From contig CM073590.1 in assembly GCA_037074705.1 (NCBI GenBank), positions 163,244,746 to 163,308,745 on the forward strand: a stretch of 64,000 nt of DNA, read 5' to 3'. A model generated the notes under the pieces. It had not been told where the DNA came from and did not search any database. It saw only the letters and a program-made list of their open reading frames with translations. Positions within the stretch are counted from its first letter, which is position 1. Each line of letters begins with the position of its first letter. The position numbers were made by a program, and so were the translations under genes. Shown one piece after another: positions 1 through 11,070 of the stretch. This DNA is from Zhengitettix transpicula. Taxonomy: Eukaryota > Arthropoda > Insecta > Orthoptera > Tetrigidae.

Positions 1-3000
1 TGTAAATTGGAGTCGATTAAATAATTTACGGGGTCGTTCAGGTTCATAGTGTCAGTCTCGATGTTTTAGTGGTTAATTTCAGCTCCTAACGGCATGAGGA
101 ATATATATAGAGGTGGAGTGGAATGGGATAACGCCCAAGATTGGTGTCTAATCCGGGGTTATCTGAGCGATAAGATAACTAAGATATGAATTCGAGAAAA
201 CGAGTAAATGGACGGTTCCCGCTGGAAACAGTAAGGGAACCCGGGAATGAATATTTGAAATAATTTAGCTTGAATCCAATGCAAAAGTCTCTGCTCATGC
301 CATCGACCCCGAAACTCAGTTATATATTGTGTAATTCTCGCATCTACAAGATTATAGTGTAATTGATTTACATTTATTTCGTCACATTCTATTTTTTATT
401 AGGAAATTAGATTTGAAATATGTCGGCTAAGGGCTGATTACACTTATTGCGAGCGACATTTCTCAAACACTGCATTTATGCGTTATTTCAAGCAATTTCT
501 TCAATTGTCACGAGACGTCGTCTTCCTTTCTGTATTTCTTCGCGTCTCAAGGAATGTATCACTATCACATAATTTTTTCTCTCAAATCCAATAACTGGGC
601 AATTTTTCCTTATAAAGGGCAGTATAATGCATGGAGATTATCTGAACGTTTGTTTTCATAAAATTTTCTTTTCTTATATTTTTCTAGGTAACTTTCTGAA
701 ATATTACAAAATATGTTGTTTTCCCATTATTTCCTAATTTTGGTCAATTATTATGTTAGCAAGAGCTGGGAGTAATTTTCTATTTTGATATAGGCGCTTT
801 CCCAGAAATCCACTTGGAATCGTAATGGATCTCATAAAACCATTCAACTATCATTTATCGTCGACCAAGGAGTCTCTTTTGTTGTTTTGAGAGTCACAGA
901 GTGCCTAACATGACATCATCCACGACAAAGGACAAACAATAAGTGATTCTTCTGTCCAGTACTAACTAGAAAGGTCCGACTCGTTAGTCCAATTAGCAAA
1001 AATACATAGTAAGAAATCTGGTAACGTAGACCTCGCGAAGAAAATAAATCACCTTAACATGATCTGTTGAATTGAATGGATGAAGTCTAAAGAGAGGATG
1101 AGGTAATTTTGTTTGAAAATCAACGTTACCTAATTAAAAGATGCGAGGTTTTTTACATTGGCCAGGCATTATTCCGAAAAATCTGTCACGTCACCTAAAA
1201 ACGATACTATCTCAAAGCGTCGTAAGTACTTTCCTGCTTTAGTTCCCGTGTGCTTCCGTAGTTTTCACGCTGGAGAGGAAATAAAATAAGGTTACAACTT
1301 TGAAAATATTCACGACTCGAATTCAACTGACAAAGGTAAAGTTTCCGTTTGGCTTTAACGACTTAATAAGCAATACATTTTTAATCGTTAATTATTTATT
1401 TAATATTTATCGAACGAAAGTCAGGAACATGCATCTGTAGTCCATAACGCCGATCCATAGTAAACTACTAGAGTCGAAAATACCTGGGATGTAGTGTAAA
1501 TGACTTATTAACTGTGCTACAAAAGTAGGTAGGATTTTCCATTCGTGGAAAATTAAACTTTATTTTGCTATGGGATTACTGGAATGGCACGAACTTTCTG
1601 CACGTGGATGAGTAGGGCTCTATGCAAAGCAAGGTCAAGGTTGCGATAAGAAACGGAGTAATAAATTCCAAACGCGCAGCATTAAGAGAATTTACATTTA
1701 CGAACTGCTAACCAAGAGAAAACACGTACTTATTTAATTACGTTTCATTAATGTTATTGGTAGTTGGAGATTGGAAGTGGAAGAATTTATGCAAAGAGTA
1801 AACATAGAATTTGTAACCATTAAACCAAAGATTCGCTGAGATGAACAGTACTAAATAAAATCCAGTTGAAATAATTAATTTTGGACGCATTTTACGGTTG
1901 GCTAATCCAAATGTTTATTAAATTTATTTGAATGCAAAGGTATCGCTATTTGGAGAAATAAACTGCCCAAATAAAAGGCAATTTTAGTGCTGAAAATCAA
2001 CAAGACATATAAAGGAGCAGAAAAGGATATACCACTGAATTTTGTCACAAGTGGCAAAAGCTTTGAGATGTGACAGACACCTTTAAATATGGAAAAAAGA
2101 AGGAAAAATCAATAACAGAGAAAGTTAAAACATGACGTGTTGTTGAGTGAGATCTGGAATTCAAAACGACTGATTTACTTATCCGTATAAGAACGGAACG
2201 GAAATGTGGCACCTGACCGGCATGTGACGAAGGAAGGTGTTAAGTAGAACCTTCTCTGATGTGTCGAGAATGAAGTATTGCGATCGGTATCAAAAGTGGT
2301 CTGGTGGACTCGTATGGAAGGTCTGATCTTACTCATCAAACCAAAAACAGATTGGACAGTTAGATCGAAAGCGAAATGAGCGTGACAAAGAACATGAATA
2401 AGTGGAGGGAAAATAAAAAATAATGTAGACGGATAGGACGACCCTTGCCACCACATATGAACTTATGATTGTCATTTTGAAAATTGGAAAGAAGACGGAA
2501 TAATATCGTACAAGAGTTGTTGCCCCCATGATGATGAATATTATGCTGGAGGTATTGGGATTAATTATTTCATCCAACATCGTTACAATTAAAAGGCTTG
2601 GACGTGTCCCGCGAAATGAATATGATCAATTTAACCATAAGAGTTATGTAAATCGAGTGGTGGAGTTGCATATGTCACCTCTAATATGATAAATAATATT
2701 CATAATTGAACTCTGAGAATTTATTTCTGGTATTATAATAGTTTATGAGGTCACTAGAATTGTGTTTAAGTCAAGTTCACAGAATGACGCATGTCTGTCT
2801 CACGATTTCGAAGTTACCTACCATGCAGACTGGACGTGACTGGACAATCTATCGGATCAGTGCCTAGGCGTGGGGAAAGTTGGGTTGTCAGCTGCAATCA
2901 GTCGCTACCTGTAATTATGCACGATTATCTCTCGAATGTGGATGGATGGATTTTCGCATTCTGCCTGGTCCCGCGTTGCATAACCGCTTCTACCATTCAC

Positions 3001-3484
3001 TGTCGGGTGTCTGACGACTGCAACGTCACTCATTCAATCATTCACGTATCGGTTTTCTATTCTGATGCAGCGAGATAAAAGATGCGACAAAAGAGGATAG
3101 CTTTCTAGCTGACGCGGAAATTTTATTCAAGAAGTTGATTAAAAATTCGACGTGCGGTGACATCACGCGTCATCCGTTCTTTCACCTGAGGCTCTTCCTT
3201 CTCTTGACGTGAACAAAAGTCTTCTCTTGGAAACTTGAGGAAACGCTTAGTGACTGCGGTGCACTGTCAAAGTTACTCACACTACAATAGTGATAAATTG
3301 GAGATAGGGATTTATGATTGTAATCTTCCTATGTCAATAGAGATCGCAGTGGAATATAAATATAATTGGATGAATAGTGCTATTAAATTTTAAGCAGCAA
3401 ATGCTTTATCTTTGTATATAGGCCAGAGTCTCGGTAAACATAGAGAATAAGATAATTCTCGTTTCTTGCAAATTGAGTAGTTAT
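1..3484. other. AT-rich sequence, no gene recognised
   Basis: Low-complexity AT-rich DNA with scattered stop codons in all frames. The short open frames (under 100 codons) have no recognisable domain and no consistent coding-like composition. I see no splice-bounded exon, RNA gene or repeat copy here. Confidence 0.6.
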
Positions 3485-3690
3485 TCTTCTGATGACTATT
3501 AAAATTTCGAGTTCGTCACCTGGTTTGAGTTTGTGTGTCGTTATTACGGCTCTTGCGTTTTTTGAATCACCAGACGAGAGCAACAAGGATTGCAGAAACG
3601 TTGTGTGCTAATTAATTTATCACTAATTTCTGTCTGTGATTTGGATATTTATGTTTCTAAAAATTTTATTAATGGTTGTCTAAAGCATGC
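3485..3690 (+). repeat. Dispersed repeat B, copy 1, with hammerhead-like hairpin
   Basis: This stretch resembles the one at about 10890-11065: both contain a CACCTGG/CACCATT-GGTTTG block, a 'GGCTCTTGCG' block, then an AATCACCA box, a TTAATTAATT box and a 'TCTGTCTG' box in the same order. At 3570-3606 the sequence CAGACGA is followed by a GCAA/UUGC hairpin with loop CAAGGA and then AGAAACGTTGTGTG. This is the same layout as the CTGA-GA/hairpin/GAAACGTT motifs elsewhere in the window. Lying 270 bp from a Penelope-like endonuclease remnant, it may be part of a Penelope-like element. Family assignment is inference. Confidence 0.5.
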
Positions 3691-3939
3691 GGCGTTTCTC
3701 CCAGCGTTCTTTTACGTTTTTAACGTATTATGTTTCAATGTGTTTTCAAGTTAAATATGGCCGAATATACACAGTTAAGATAATTCTTTGAATCAATACT
3801 TCTCAATGTTTCCTCCACGTATCGTATCGTGGAATCTTAACCTAAGACTAAGCAGTACAACGACATCAACTTAACACGCCAAATATATCAGTATCTACAA
3901 TCTTAATATTTTATAAATAAAAATGAGTTTTTTAGGGCA

Positions 3940-4235
3940 CAATATTTATATATAACTGACTTGTTTATATATTGGTAGTTAGTAGTTCACCTTGTGTTTA
4001 TTAATCCTAGTTTTTAAAGCTCTCTTGGTTTGACCAATATACACAGAAGGATAATCAATACTATAAATTTTATAAACTAAATTATGTTTATCGTTTGTTT
4101 ATACACTTTTTTATGTATAAAGCTATCGAATTAGAGGATTTATGTACAACAAATGTCTCGAATGTAATCTTTAAGATGTAGTGCAAAAATTTATGGTGTT
4201 CAAACCGATGCAAGAGTACTTAGCAGCATCAATGA
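3940..4235 (-). pseudogene. Penelope-like element: GIY-YIG endonuclease remnant
   Basis: On the minus strand the frame starting at 4080 reads LVYKI, then ten codons on VYIGQTKR, and continues ALKTRINKH before a stop at 3981-3979. This is the signature of the C-terminal GIY-YIG endonuclease of Penelope-like retroelements (family pattern: VYKI, spacer, YIG(Q/E)T, R-L-TR-EH). Upstream codons (4081-4235) keep a few weakly similar residues but contain stops at TAA/TAG positions, so the gene is dead. The usual cysteine pair between VYKI and YIG is missing. In a live element the enzyme would nick target DNA for target-primed reverse transcription. No reverse-transcriptase domain is recognisable upstream; the hammerhead-like inverted-repeat element begins only about 150 bp away. 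I am confident of the family, but the limits are approximate. Confidence 0.75.
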
Positions 4236-4378
4236 TATTACTCTTTTGTTAACATCTTTGGCATGCTCTTTAAGCTGACGTCGTCATACTGAATATTCTT
4301 AGGTTAAAGTTCACCTTTTGAGATACATGGAGGAAACTTTGTGAAGAATTACATATATATTCTGATTATTGAGGAAAC

Positions 4379-4742
4379 TAATAAATAAATAAGCATCTGC
4401 CAATTTTAAGTTAGAAAAAAGAATTTATTAATTAAATTAAGTACGTTTTATCGCTTAATTTGCGACCTCATCAGGTTCAAGTTTAAAAATGTAAAAAGAA
4501 AAAATTTCAGCCACTGCAGTCAGCATAGAATGAACTATCCATCAAAGTCCAACACATTTAATAATTTTGGTTATCTCCCAAATTGTTTCTTAAAAATGTT
4601 ATTCTAATAATTGTAATTGTTTTGTTCTTATTGTACTTTTAAACTTGAACCTGATGAGGTCGCAAATTTAGCGGTGAAACGTTGTTAATTTAATTAATAA
4701 AAAAACTTCTGGTTTAAAATTTGCTGATGTTTATTTATTTTT
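4379..4742. mobile_element. 360-bp inverted-repeat element with a hammerhead-like motif in each arm
   Basis: Two arms of about 110 bp (4381-4490 and 4634-4740) are imperfect reverse complements of each other and bracket a spacer of about 145 bp. Both outer ends are (TAAA)n-like and are followed inward by a GCATCTGCC / GCTGATG box. Each arm contains CCTGATGAGGTCGC, an AAATT(A/T)A loop, GCG(A/G)T and (G/A)AAACGT. The plus-strand version is at 4651-4684 and the minus-strand version at 4441-4474. Box, stem and GAAAC order match the minimal hammerhead core. The neighbouring Penelope GIY-YIG remnant fits the known occurrence of hammerheads in the terminal repeats of Penelope-like elements. I infer a non-autonomous Penelope-derived unit. 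Confidence 0.65.
4651..4688 (+). ncRNA. Candidate minimal hammerhead ribozyme (right arm)
   Basis: The core box CTGATGA is exact. It is followed by one G, a 5-bp stem II (GUCGC with GCGGU, two wobble pairs) and then GAAAC-GUU. The three bases before the box (AAC) pair with the three bases after GUU (GUU), giving a short stem I. ACGU is self-complementary, so stem III could form only between two copies, as in dimeric hammerheads. Catalysis is untested; the extra G and the wobble pairs weaken the call. Confidence 0.5.
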
Positions 4743-4929
4743 TAAACTGTCTTTATTCGGCGATATTTTCAACCTTTAACTTTAATAGACATTGTACCAT
4801 AACAATGTGCTTTGTTTCCGTTCATATAATGCTGGCTCACTAAACTCCGATGAAGGTTCATCTTGTTTTTGTTAAAGAATGTTAATAATGCTAATACTTT
4901 AGTTTAACTGTAATTCTATGTATTCCGCT

Positions 4930-5130
4930 TTTTAAGTAATTATGCGGGGAAGGTGTTCATTCTTTTGTTATCCCGAAAACTCCAGGTTATTCTGGATCCC
5001 ACGACCCACGGGGAGAGGTGAGTATTAAAAGCCGCTCCTTGGTGGTCGCCCTCCTGGGCTTGCCTCGAACGAACAGAGACCGTGAATTCTTCATTCAACT
5101 TACTCTTCGAATATACAACGTTTCACTTAG
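4930..5130 (+). promoter_or_regulatory. Possible promoter or solo-LTR-like block
   Basis: A locally GC-richer block contains a TATA-like TATTAAAAG at 5023-5031, about 30 bp upstream of a CT/GC-rich stretch and a GAACAGAGACCG segment. The arrangement resembles a TATA promoter inside an LTR, but I could not identify matching LTR ends, a primer-binding site or a coding region. A decayed promoter or chance composition is equally possible. Confidence 0.2.
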
Positions 5131-5139
5131 TTATTACGT

Positions 5140-6600
5140 ATACATAGATAAAACATTTTACATATACCATGTCAAAAATTTAAATCACTGAAATTTTGCG
5201 TTGAGTTCAAAATGCAAGTGAATTAATCAATTTATTGCTGCAACTGAGTTTCGTATTGTGATATTTAAATGCATAAGTAAGAATTTACACAAGGAAAGCG
5301 TAATGAACAAATAAGACATATTGTAGATCAGTTCCATAAAAATAAAATTAACCTTTTGACTGTTCATTGCGCTTCACAACTGCAGCACACTAAAATTTTC
5401 ACTTTCACTTCTCTCACACAATTATTATTTCTTCTTTGATAGTTTTACCACTACAAGGAAACTTCTGCAGGCAAATGAGTTATTTCACGCTAGTAGATAT
5501 TTAATCACAATTCTTGTTCACGCTTTACTTTGAACTTTGCTTGTTTTAATCCTCTACAACAGACATTTTTCTAGTAATGTCATGCAATGATTCTGTAGAA
5601 ATGAAAGTCTATGGATCTGCGGTGAAGTCGTTAATATTCAATACTGCAACCCTCTACAATCGTGCACCGTTGGTGCGCCAATTTTCTTCAGTTTCACAAC
5701 ATACATCAACAACGTCCTTCAAGCGCTTTCGTTTTTTTTGTGAATTATTTACACGTGACTTTTCTTTGCCGCATCATTAACTTCATATTCTGATAAGCTT
5801 TATGATTCCGTAACATTATTATTGAATGTTACCACAATACCTTTTTCGTTGGTACTAACTACTCTCGGCACTTCGTATGGACCTCCCGTTGCTTTATCGG
5901 TCGTTTGAAAATTTAAGGGCTATACTTAATTTAAAAAATATATATATTTTTGCAGTTTTCTGCAGTCTGATTTGGAAGAGAGTAAGTGAATTTTTAAGAG
6001 AATAGATAGTTGGAATTTAGACAATATCCCTATAGGCGCAGAAAACCGACTGAGTCTGTACTTAGTAGTCGCATTTCTGAATCAGCTGCATATGCTCAAA
6101 GTTACGTTTTTAGGCGATTTTTCAGTTGTTAGAATTATTTTTACTGTTTGAAATATCGTCTTGTCATCCTTCCCTCTCTTAATTGGACAACTTTGCATAA
6201 AATCTGCTATGAGTTCTTTAAAACAGAAAGTGGAACAAACGAAAAATATGTAATAACGTCGGTCGGAAACGGAAAAAAAGTGACGGGAGTTGTTTGGAGG
6301 TCGTGTAAATTGCTAGGCATGTAAATTTAATACAATCGTCAACTCTTTCAGCCACTAATTTTCTAAAACTGGGATTGAAAGATGCATAAGGAGATCAAAT
6401 ATTTGTGTTTTATACTATATTTTAGACCATACCATAGAATTAATTCAGGAAAGTAAATGTTACCAAATAACGTAATGGTTATTATGCAAATCTTAAATAT
6501 ATTTGAGTTGTTCATAAATTATATTTCACTTTATAAATTTTAATAGATACTTTATACAATTTATTTTTCACAATTATAATAACTAGACTTAATTTTAAAA
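5140..6600. other. AT-rich sequence, nothing recognised
   Basis: No open frame longer than 70 codons and no repeat copy or RNA structure that I can support. The sequence is mostly A/T runs. Confidence 0.55.
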
Positions 6601-6765
6601 TTAACTGGCCAGTTTTGTAGATAATTGAATTTAACTGAAGAGGCCCCAATCAAGGACGGAAAGTTGTGTCTGATATATATTATGTTTTAATCAGAATACA
6701 ATTTTTTTCGGACTAATAGTCTGCTGTATTCAATATTAATGTTATTTAAGTTGTGGCCACCTTCT
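6601..6765 (+). repeat. Single-arm copy of the hammerhead-like element
   Basis: AACTGAAGAGGCCCCAA starts at 6633, and GGACGGAAAGTTGTG follows near 6654. This is close to the motif at 19901-19932, and the downstream text also matches: a TATGTTTTAATCAGAATA segment, then a 'CGGACTAATAG' box and a TATTCAATATTAAT end correspond to the right arm at 19935-20012. No left arm is visible. GAAAC has decayed to GAAAG, so this copy should be inactive. Confidence 0.55.
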
Positions 6766-7330
6766 CTTGTTGTGAGGGTTTTCATGGAGAGATTAAATTT
6801 ACACTTCAATGGCATAAGGTGCAGATTTCTGTTAAGTTTTATTTTAAAATTTTAACCTGTTACACAATGCAGATGATGATTTAAATCTGACTTTAATCTG
6901 TGGTTTCTGGATTGCGTTCCCTGGCTGCTACGACACGACACCAGACCGATAATGCCATTTGTTTCATATCAGACTGGACGATCTATCTTCGAAGACTGGT
7001 CCCCGTCTATTAAAATTATGTAAACTTTCTTCCTCCTCTCATTCATACCTTCATCCTCTCCGTGATACAACTGTTCCTGTCCTCAATACCTAGTACTCAG
7101 AGTTCAGTATTAGACACAGTAAAATTCCACCTTTAGATGATGCAATGTCTTTCATCCCTAAAATAGTAATTTATTTTAATTACTGTGTAGTTGCATAAAT
7201 AGAAATGAGGAATAATATTTTTATTGAACAATGAAATCCATAGAACTGAAAAAAAAACGTGCGATTAGGCTTCTACGACGTGTTTCTCGCTGTTTTTCTG
7301 TGTAATTCTAAAAAGAAATTCTTATGATTT

Positions 7331-7697
7331 CCAAAAACCATGGGCATACGGTAAGAGTTGTCCGCTATTCCCATTGAAATAGTCGGCCAGCTGCCTCCTA
7401 AACTGGTCTAGGCACGGAGAAGGTAATGCTGCGTCCCCACAGCAAAACCCTCTCTGTAGGTCGTGGGACAAGTACCAAATGCCCGACCTACCTGATGCAG
7501 GTTTTTCTAGGGTTTTCCCTGCATTTCTTTTGGTGAATGCCGGGTAGGATCCTTAAAATATAGCCCGGGGGCCCTAGTAACCCTTGGCTACCTTCCTCTA
7601 CCCTTCCGCATCCCCCCTTTCAAATCCCTTCCTATGCTATTAAAGGGGAGTTGCCCAACGTGGATTACCCTCATGTAGCCTGTTGCCTTTAAAAAAA
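7331..7697 (+). mobile_element. Retroposon family A, copy 1 (5'-truncated)
   Basis: Begins near the GGGCATACGGTAAGAG block and ends at GTAGCCTGTTGCC plus an A run. In order it contains the family's TCGGCCAGCTGCCTCC block, the GTGGGACAAGTACC block, GATGCAGGTTTTTCTAGGG, the core GAATGCCGGGTAGGATCC, GCCCGGGGGCCCTAG and CCCTCATGTAGCC. Compared with full-length copies (48235-48769), about 170 bp are missing from the 5' end. Non-coding: short open frames across the family are coincidental. Confidence 0.85.
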
Positions 7698-7699
7698 TG

Positions 7700-10440
7700 C
7701 CTCAATACAAATAGTAATAATTGTGTTAGTGTTTTACAATAAGCTAATCTGAAACAGTGAGAAATGTAAAACTTTCAGAATTTAATATCTAGTTATAGTG
7801 TAAGAAAACGTTGTTATTAATTAATTTGTGACAACATTATGTGATTTTATGCATTAGACTCTCAGCTATTTGTTTTAGTAAAACATATCAGGTAAATGAG
7901 TATGATAGTTTCGGGCGAATGAAAAACGAACTGAAAACAAGATGAACCAACCAAAACACAAATACGTCATCCGCATCTTTAAAATGAAATATTTGAGCGT
8001 TGAGTGAGGAGGGAGGATGGAGAGAAGAATGGCTTTCTAAGTATTCACAGCTGCCGCCGTTCGCTCGACCTTGCGTGTCGTGTCTTGAGTCGCGTGTGTT
8101 TATTCTGCCGAGTTTCCCAACTCACGTAGAAAGACTCCTTCCTATCCTTCTCCACGGATAACTTTCACATGCTGCACGCGTCTTAACTTTCGCGCGGCTC
8201 GCATAACTACTACCGAATTTACTTCGGACCAGCGACTTCACCTCAGTCCAATCATTACTACGTTTCAACAAGCTTACGTGGTTTAGTTCTTTCAAATTGA
8301 AATCAGCATTGTTGAGAAGCTTATCAGTATAAAATGAATATTCATAGTATTGATAAATTAGGTTAAATATGTTAGAATATCTCTTGATCTAGACTATAAC
8401 GTAAATTTATTGATTTTGACAGTCATGTCTCTTTCTCGCAACAGGCGGGAAAACGCTTGTCTTATCTAAGATTTCAAAATGGGAATGCTTGTCATCCCAA
8501 AATCCGTTTGTTAAAGTAACAGAATGTGGTTTGACGTTTAGACACAACGCAGTTACGCGAAGTCGTAAGAATGTAAGAAATTTCATTCTTGGAACTAATT
8601 CCCATCCTTACATTGATCAGTAATCCAGTAGGAATCATTGACTACAGATTCTCAGTTACGAAAAGTTGATTCACGGTAAGATTAATAAATCCTCGCCAAT
8701 CGGAATTGAATTAAAATAACGTATTGTGTTAATGACTTAATAGAAATAATAATTTCATAATTCCATTATATTTTGATAAGTAATAACGAATTTAAAAATA
8801 TGGCGCTTGAGATATCGAAACAAGAGTATTTCAAGAATCATATAATAAAGTTTTTAGCGTGGTTCAATTTTTACTGTTATTTTCAAACTCTGATGAAAAC
8901 GAGTTTCGGGCAGTGGTAGAAAAAACGCCTAAATAAATCATAGCTGAGTTGTATAAATTTGATGGTACATTTGTCCCAGTTTTTAAAATCGTTTAGTATT
9001 GGGAAATTAGTTTGAACGAAGTAGAACCACCACGAGTGATGATCATTGTTCGCCCAGCATAAATAATCGTCGATTGATCGAGTAGTCAAATTCAGAAACA
9101 AACCATGGCTAACTAGTTTCAATAAATCATGGAAAATTGTCTAAAAAATAAGCCAGGTAGGTGGCACGTTTTTCAACGCAATTCAGTAGTAGGTTTGGTG
9201 TTCTTTCGACGCAAATTCCGAAGATTCGAAACAGCGTGTTTTTCAAGGAGAACCGATTTTGGAGCAGGGAGAAAACGTCGAGTAGAATTGTCCACATCTG
9301 CTATTAAGGAAAAGAACGAACGATAAATTTAAACAATTACTGGGGCGCTTTTCTGCCACCTGATCTTCGAAATTGAGAAAAACCGTCAACATTTGGCCAA
9401 TAAGAAAGTTGAAAAAAAATGGTGAAATTGAACTTTGAACTGTTGCCGAATTGCTTGCACCTCCAACACCTGAGAATTTTATGTATTTCATCGCTGAAAA
9501 ATAAATCACGTCTGACGAGGACTAACTGCTGAAAAATAATATTTTGAGAACCTCCCGAGGACCTACGTATGTATATTATGTTGAAAAATGAAAATGAATC
9601 AATCAAATAAATGTATTTTATATTGTTTTGAAGTGCGTATTTAAATTAAAATTCCGAGACTGGTGAAAGTTACGGTCAAATTTAAAACGGCTACCTATTC
9701 CAGCCCTCAAACCAATATATTTAAAATTAAAATTTGTTGATCTGAGAACTGGAATAGTCTTAAATTACTTCGTACTTATTGACAACCTTCATTAGTTGTA
9801 TGATATAAAAAAATTACAGAATTATTCGTTACCCGTAAATTTCGTCACTAAAGTAGCCTTAAGGTAACGAAATTGATTTGAACAAGATTTCTGTTTCCAA
9901 ACTTCGGCGTTTTCTTTTCCCAAATACAGAAATGAGGAAATCTCGTTCCTCTCGCTGAGGGCAAACACCATTGCCCTTATTCCGAAGCTGTCGGCAGTTA
10001 GCAAAGCTGTGCAAGGCATTTAATGACAGATGTCTGGCGGCGATGCTAGTTTTCACTTAATAGCCTTGACGCTGGTAACTAATGTAGATTAAAATCTGCT
10101 CCCTCCGTGTAATTATTTCTTGCATGCATAATATTCGCTGTTGCGTCCCTGTTTAATGAGAGGCGATTTAAATCTTGACAACTTTAAGCACACGCCGCTG
10201 CTAGGCTTTGTTTTGGTTATTTTTTACGTGTGTCAGTTTCGGCTTGCCCTAGGCCTGTGGTAAAAATATCAGTCGCGGGTAAGGCACGTGGACCTTTCTG
10301 TTTTCATTTTCTGTCACGTGGGGGGGAATAAACATTTCTCTCCGCTGTCAGAGAGCAGGATAGGAAATGGCGAAAGGCATCCACAAAAACTATTGTCGGG
10401 TAAATTGGATCGCTTTCGGAAAACACTAGAATCGGTCTGA
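7700..10440. other. Sequence without a supported gene; CpG-richer patch at 8030-8270
   Basis: Mostly AT-rich. The patch at about 8030-8270 is noticeably richer in CpG (for example GTCGTGTCTTGAGTCGCGTG and CTTTCGCGCGGCTCGC), but every frame is interrupted, so I cannot call it an exon. It could be a regulatory block or an old GC-rich repeat. Several overlapping open frames near 8880-10060 have no recognisable domain. Confidence 0.4.
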
Positions 10441-10442
10441 AA

Positions 10443-10529
10443 GCGAATTTTATTTACAGCGACGAGAAAACGTTTAGAGTTTGGCCTTGGTTTGTAACGA
10501 CTGGATCAGCTTTTACTCCATCTAGGTGA
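10443..10529 (+). pseudogene. DDE transposase scrap (Tc1/IS630/mariner superfamily-like)
   Basis: The frame starting at 10443 reads ANFIYSDEKTFRVWPWF and runs on to a stop at 10527. The pattern 'hydrophobic-SDEKTF-hydrophobic' is the surroundings of the first catalytic aspartate in Tc1/IS630/mariner transposases. About 15 residues later the usual QNDR-like motif is not preserved. Upstream residues in another frame are compatible with the family but not diagnostic. Only about 28 codons are readable, so the family call rests on one motif. Confidence 0.4.
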
Positions 10530-10884
10530 AGTTCGGACTCACAAGGACACGTCCTTCTTCGGCTGATCCTGATGTTATAACCAAAAGCACAAGAGGTAAT
10601 ACATAATTAATATTCATTATTATTTAACGAAGATTACTGCAATCAACAAAAAATACTGTACGATCAATTATGTCTCACCTTTAATAACGTCTAAATAGCA
10701 CTATGTGATTGACGTTCTGTTTCCTTAATATTTATTTTCATAGCGCTTAAAATATTAAATCTATAAATTTTTTAGTCTCCACAATTTAATTAGAAAATTT
10801 AACGGATCTGTAATATTTTTATCTAGGCTGATTGCATGTGTCCGCATCATATCTTTATAAGATTTAGTCTCAACTATAACGTTT

Positions 10885-11070
10885 CGGTTCAAGTTATATT
10901 ACCTTTTGTGTTCACCATTTGGTTTGTGAAGTGTGTCGTATTAGCGGCTCTTGCGATTTTAATTCACCAAATGAAAGCAGAGACGTTTTTAATTAATTAT
11001 TTCATCACTTAATTTTGTCTGTTAATTGACTGCTTCTTTTATCTAATTACAGTTAGATTATCTAAATACG
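10885..11070 (+). repeat. Dispersed repeat B, copy 2
   Basis: Same block order as 3485-3690: TTCACCATTTGGTTTGTG, a GTGTCG/ATTA segment, GGCTCTTGCG, AATTCACCA, then TTAATTAATT and a TTTGTCTG box. The GAAACGTTG part has become GAGACGTTT, and the hairpin is lost. Close spacing of the same boxes in two places is good evidence for a repeat. Its class is unknown, perhaps Penelope-derived. Confidence 0.5.
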
